From Ligustrum vulgare (lineage: Eukaryota > Streptophyta > Magnoliopsida > Lamiales > Oleaceae), in assembly GCA_963555705.1 (NCBI GenBank), contig OY743174.1, positions 58,116,234 to 58,180,233 of the forward strand: DNA of 64,000 nucleotides, written 5' to 3'. Within the stretch, counting starts at the first letter, position 1. Each line of letters starts with the position of its first letter. The notes under the pieces were generated by a model. It was not told where the DNA came from. It ran no database searches and saw only the letters and a list, made by a program, of their open reading frames with translations. Positions 59,300-64,000 of this stretch are shown piece by piece. Both the position numbers and the translations under genes were made by a program.

Positions 59300-62124
59300 C
59301 TGTATTTCAAGGCATTGCAGAAGAAGCAAACAATGTAATCTTGAATAGACTTTTACTTAACTTCTTACAAGTTTTGGATTGGAAAATCTTAGAAGAAAGA
59401 TTGACAAAGTATATGATGTTATTTTGATAGAGAATGTCTTAAATTTTTAATTAATATTTGAGGGAAACCTTTATGCAGCATTCATCTTCTATTTTCGCTC
59501 ACTTTTCCGGGCGTGCACTGAGAATAAATAAATTAGTTTAATGTTGGTTTGGCAATTTGCAGTGAATAAATTAAACATAGTAGTAACCTAATCATTCATT
59601 ATCTGATTGAAAATGATCAGATAATCATTTCATCTAATTTAATTAGTATGACTATAGCAAACTAAATTATTCCATGCAAATATAAAAAACCAAGTTTGAG
59701 CTTTTTCCTTCCTTTGTATAGTTTCGGCAGTAGGTAACACGAGCCCTTTGTCCCATATGTTTATCCAGAAGCAACTGTATTTCACCGAACGCTTCTATCC
59801 TTCATCAAAGACACGACAAAAGCAAATTTATATCCCGTCTCATTTTCTTATCCTTCCCAATCATGTTTAGTCTAGTGTACCGATCGTTTTAGCCAACTGA
59901 ATGGACATTTTCCGAAGAATTTTATACCACAATCGTAGGACTTGATAATTAAAAAAAAAAAAAATATGAATGAAAATTAAGAACCATATTATCCAGAATC
60001 TGTTGCTTGGATTCAAATGCAAGTTTTCCAGTTTGATTTCTTTGGTAGCAAAGCTGAAAGCTCGCTTAAAGTTAGTGTAAGTCACTTGTTAAGTTAATCA
60101 GTTTTCAATTTTTTACAAAGCAAGCATCATAAAATGGTTAATTGTGTGTTGAATTTATTGACCAAAACAATTCAAATTCTTCTTTGTAGTAAGTTCTAAG
60201 ACTGTTGGTTATTCAAGTTGAGAACTTGGCTGGTCCATGCTGCCATCCAAATTGCTGCTACTGAAAGATACAATGATGAATTTGAGGTACATGAAGCTTA
60301 GTTAATTGAAATTAATATTTGAGGCTAAGAGGAATATAGTAACCGATACTCTGGTTTTGTTGCAAATATCCCTTGCCTTTATCAAAAAGTAAATGGTAAG
60401 ACAGTCTGGTTCTGCATATATGTATCTTCCAGGATAAAGCATTTGGTACACAGGTTGGCCATGTACTATATATTGGTAGGACTTGGCAACCCAAGGATTC
60501 CAGTAATGTCGTCTACCCCACGACATAGACGGACAACAAAGCTCGGTAAACTTATACCTCTATTTCTATAGTTAAGTTATAGCATTTCTTTTGGTGTTGA
60601 CCATCCATCACTATGCTCCTAACCACAGTCCACAAGTTTTTTCCTTCTTCTTTTTGAAATAAATAGTAGATATATATGTTTGTACTGATATTTAGGATAG
60701 TGTTCTCATTTCAAAAAGTAGTGTGCCACACTGACACTCCTCTTGGTGCACCAATTGAGATGTTATGTCCATGACTCGTTCTATAGATAAAGCAGAACGT
60801 CCTTGGTTCAGTATTATAGCACATAGGGTTTTGTTGCTTACTGCAATGCTTCGCTAACTCGAAGTGCTTCACTATGAAAATCTACCTTCGCTAACGCTCA
60901 GCTAAGTCTTGAACCTTCGCGTTGTAGAATATGTAGGAAGTTAAGGCTTGCTATAGTTGTATCGATCGAACAACCAATGATGTCCTATCCGAGTTCTATT
61001 ATGTACACTATTGTTTGAATCGATCTTCATATTCCTTTTCAAAATTGGAGCCCCATGAAAAGTCCCTGAAGAAGGGGGTCAATTTTGAGGACCAAGTTAA
61101 ACAAAAACTCACACAATGTAGATTTAAGACGTATCAAGCTGCATTGCTTAACTTGAGAATTTTTCACTTTCACTTGTTCTCCCTTTTTATCTAATAAGTA
61201 ATAATTTATGTTTCGATTAAAAAAAAATATATTATTATGTGGCAGTGGAGCACACTACGGCATATCAAGAAAGAAATTAGATCATACTATTTTTTAATAT
61301 ACTATTAACTAATCATCTAGGGGGTTAAGAAAATTTATACCTATATATTCTAATTTTTTTGTCTCACATCACATGCTTGGCGAAGAGAATCAGATCGAGC
61401 ATGTGCCATCCCTTTGTAATGATCAGATATGGCTGCCACTACCTTCATTAATTAAATTATGAACAATCTTATATTATAATAAAATAACAAGAGACCATGT
61501 CGTAGTAATTAGTACAATAGGCCGGCACCCGACGAGCCCCTGCGATCGTCGATATTGGCTTCGTTAGAATTTTTTTCCTTTATGTTGGGTGAAGGAAGTA
61601 GGAATAAATAGAATATCATTTAGGAGGAAATGTTGACGTGGGTAGGAGAGCTTTAGCTTCAAAGGGATAGGAACCGTCGTCAATCACTTGACAGCAGCTC
61701 GAACGGTCATTTAGCGATTGTCGTGCTCATATGATCCGTCCATGTTCATTCAAATTTCCGGATTATGATTAATGTAATGAAGTGAGCTCGACAAGTGTAT
61801 TAATAAACTATTTATTTATTGTATCAGTTTGTCCATCGTGAACAACATAACAATTGTTACATCTAATGAAAAATAGCGTTGAATTTTTATATATATTAGG
61901 AAACGGAACATTTTCGTATATTGTATCGACATTTCTCTGGGCAAAATGTGTCAAAAAATTTCAATTGGAATTCTGCACTTTTGCTTGATAGGATACAGAC
62001 TGTCCTAAATGTTTTCTCTCGATAAGATTGCAGGCCAGCTAGTTGTAAGTAAAAAGTATTGTGAATACGTGTGTTTGAAAAGGAAAATTTTTTTTTTTCT
62101 ACTTATGATTTTACAGATAGAATA
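59300..62124. other. Intergenic DNA, no convincing gene
   Basis: Mostly AT-rich. A 74-codon minus-strand frame at 60302-60526 (WNPWVAKSYQYIVHG, YPGRYIYAEPDC) reads like a protein but matches no family I recognise and has no visible splice partners. About 60730-61140 is non-repetitive mixed sequence without long frames. No transposon ends found. Confidence 0.4.
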
Positions 62125-62132
62125 CATTAAAA
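62125..62132. repeat. Target-site duplication of the hAT element, left
   Basis: CATTAAAA, repeated at 63127-63134. Confidence 0.75.
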
Positions 62133-63126
62133 TAGAGGTGGACAAAAAAGTCGAAAGAACCGAACTGGAATCGAACAAAAAAAGGGAAATCGATTGGTTC
62201 TTTAGGAGAAAAATGAAAATGAGAACCGAAATCGAAACCGAAAAATGAAGAATCGAAAATCGATTGGTTCCTATTTGAAAACCGAAAATCGAACCAAGAA
62301 TCGAACATTCTTAATTTAAAAATTAAGTCCACGAGACACTTTTGACATTTTCTGTGTTGCTTTACATGATAGAGTGTACAAATCAAACTTATTTTGATGT
62401 ATTATGATAATTGTTGAATTGTTTATATCGTGTTGCATCTTACATGAAATTCTTTGCACTAATTTTAGAAGATTGGATGTCAGTCTTTCACTCGCATTGG
62501 TTCAGAGCATTTTTTGGGTGCAGTATTTACAAATTAAGATAATGACTGTTGTGTTGATATGTATTGAATTAATTTTAGAAAGAATGTATGGTTTGACATG
62601 TAAGTGACTTTTGTGGATGTGCATTAGTGAATTGTGGTTTTACATTGAAGTATGAGATAAGAGTTCATTAAAAATCGTTTGTTATTTTCGAAGTATAACT
62701 AGGTTCAAATGACCTAAATGATTTTTATATCATCATTATCATTTTTTTAATCTGGGTGATCCAGGCATTCCAGCATAAGCAATAGATAGAACAACAGAAA
62801 ATGAATATCTTACATTTCTAATTGCTAATGGGAATATACAGAATATTATAACTATATTTAGTGTCTTTAGAATAAGAATATATTCAATTTGAATATTTTG
62901 CCACATTGATGAATTTATGTGGGAAATTTTGACTCAACACTTATTTATTTTTCACACACATTTTCACGTTTACTCAAAGTAGATTTTTTTGATAAAAAAA
63001 CGAACAAAGAACCGAAAAATAATCGAAACAGAATCGGAACGGGAATCGTTCGGTTCTTGAGTTTTGAGAATCGGTTCGGTTTCGATTCCTTCAATAATCG
63101 GACCGAAAATCGAAACGCCCACCCTA
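62133..63126. mobile_element. Non-autonomous hAT element, 994 bases
   Basis: Starts TAGAGGTGGAC and ends GCCCACCCTA (inverse TAGGGTGGGC), with an 8-bp duplication CATTAAAA as expected for hAT. The subterminal regions (62140-62310 and 62995-63120) are packed with GAACCGAAA/AATCGATTGGTTC words in both orientations, probably transposase-binding sites. The interior is AT-rich with no transposase. Confidence 0.8.
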
Positions 63127-63134
63127 CATTAAAA
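63127..63134. repeat. Target-site duplication of the hAT element, right
   Basis: CATTAAAA, the partner of 62125-62132. Confidence 0.75.
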
Positions 63135-63282
63135 TAAGGATATTTGCAGTCAATGCCTCCAACCTTTACTGTCTTTTGCACTTGTGCCCCCAACCTAAAA
63201 ATCTTGGCATTTTTTGGCAGCCACAGTCCCCACTAATCAATATATATATATATCTATCTTAAGACAAGCTTAATTAATGCAA

Positions 63283-64000
63283 AAGAACAATGTAATATAA
63301 ATATTTTAATAATTATTATGGTACATAACATTAGAATTCGTGCGATGTTATTAATGACAACAAATTTTGAATTTATTTTAATATATAAGCTTTTTTTTTT
63401 TGTAATAATTATTATTCGCTTGATAATTATTTTATTATATTTAAGTCGAAAAATATGTAATCTATCTATCTATACATCTATAAAAATAAAGTCAATACCA
63501 AAAATAACACGCACATAGTTTCTCACCCAAAATTGTTTTCTGAATCTGAAAATCTATGCACAAAAATAATGTACTAAATATTTTAGTAATTATTATAGTA
63601 CATAACATTAGAATTCGTGATATACTATTGATGACATCAAGATTTTAATTTATTTTAATGTATAAACTATATATTTTTTTGTAACAGTTATTATTGACTT
63701 GATAATTATTTTATTATATTTAAGTAGAAAAATATGTAATATGTATGTCAAATCGAATATCTCAACGAGAAGTTTAATATAAGCTAACAAGTGAGAACAA
63801 ATAATATATTGTCCGTAAAATTCTTTCAAATATCAAAAGTAAAAGTTTTTATATTTTTTAATTTTACTCAATATTTCATTTATTTTAAATTATATCATTT
63901 AAGTTCTTTAATACTATCTATAAACTATTTTTTGTATTAATTATTATTCTTTTTTAATAATTATTGTATTATTTTAAATTCGAAAAAATATTAATACAGT
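63283..64000. repeat. AT-rich tandem repeat, period about 277 bases, cut by the window end
   Basis: The phrase GTACATAACATTAGAATTCGTG occurs at about 63322 and 63599, and the following 160 bases match well (CTTGATAATTATTTTATTATATTTAAG). A third, much degraded unit follows to the end. There is no coding frame. It could be a satellite or the inside of an element extending beyond the window. Confidence 0.65.

Noticed and set aside
1..64000. CRISPR arrays, operons, phage or plasmid features
   Set aside because: Split eukaryotic genes and plant transposons throughout; the tandem repeats seen have no uniform spacers.

Overview
The window is nuclear DNA from a flowering plant, almost certainly a eudicot. 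The genes are split by GT-AG introns, the intergenic DNA is very AT-rich and full of transposons, and the protein families are plant-type: plant subtilases, a proline-rich C2 phospholipase D and a plant GET3A. The exact species cannot be read from the sequence; an asterid is a guess only.

Layout. Bases 1-29,800 are mostly repeats around one intact gene. They hold a gypsy-type LTR remnant (about 1.69-2.56 kb) and two arrays of a GCAACGTT repeat (3.6-3.8 and 10.35-11.2 kb). Between the arrays sits a complete but disabled Ty1/copia element (5010-10143, 5-bp target duplication GCCTG). An intronless STE20-like pseudokinase gene follows (11901-12995, minus). Then come a hAT remnant, two members of a GGTCACA-repeat family, two Helitrons (17955-19948 minus; 22306-25383 plus, carrying an ABCF-type ATP-binding fragment) and a 1.37-kb foldback element with a 9-bp target duplication (27234-28604).

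The second half is gene-rich. GET3A, the cytosolic ATPase for tail-anchored proteins, lies on plus in seven exons (29880-36844). A tRNA-Leu(AAG) is at 38602-38682. A phospholipase D of the beta type lies on minus in ten exons (40867-48123). Two subtilases follow on minus: an intronless SBT1.1-like gene (51492-53801) and an eleven-exon cucumisin/SBT4-like gene (55535-59229). Every intron boundary given was read by eye and keeps the reading frame across the whole protein.

The genes do not form an operon and have separate jobs: membrane-protein insertion, lipid signalling and extracellular proteolysis. GET3A and the SBT1.1-like gene are near neighbours here, and from memory their Arabidopsis counterparts (At1g01910, At1g01900) are adjacent, so the block may be conserved. 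MITEs occupy promoters and introns of these genes (upstream of GET3A, in GET3A intron 1, PLD intron 6 and SBT4-like intron 5). The window ends in a hAT element (62133-63126, 8-bp duplication CATTAAAA) and an AT-rich tandem repeat cut by the window edge. I did not find an obviously new biochemical system. The most unusual items are the gene-capturing Helitron, the foldback element, the pseudokinase and the related small elements spread across the window.
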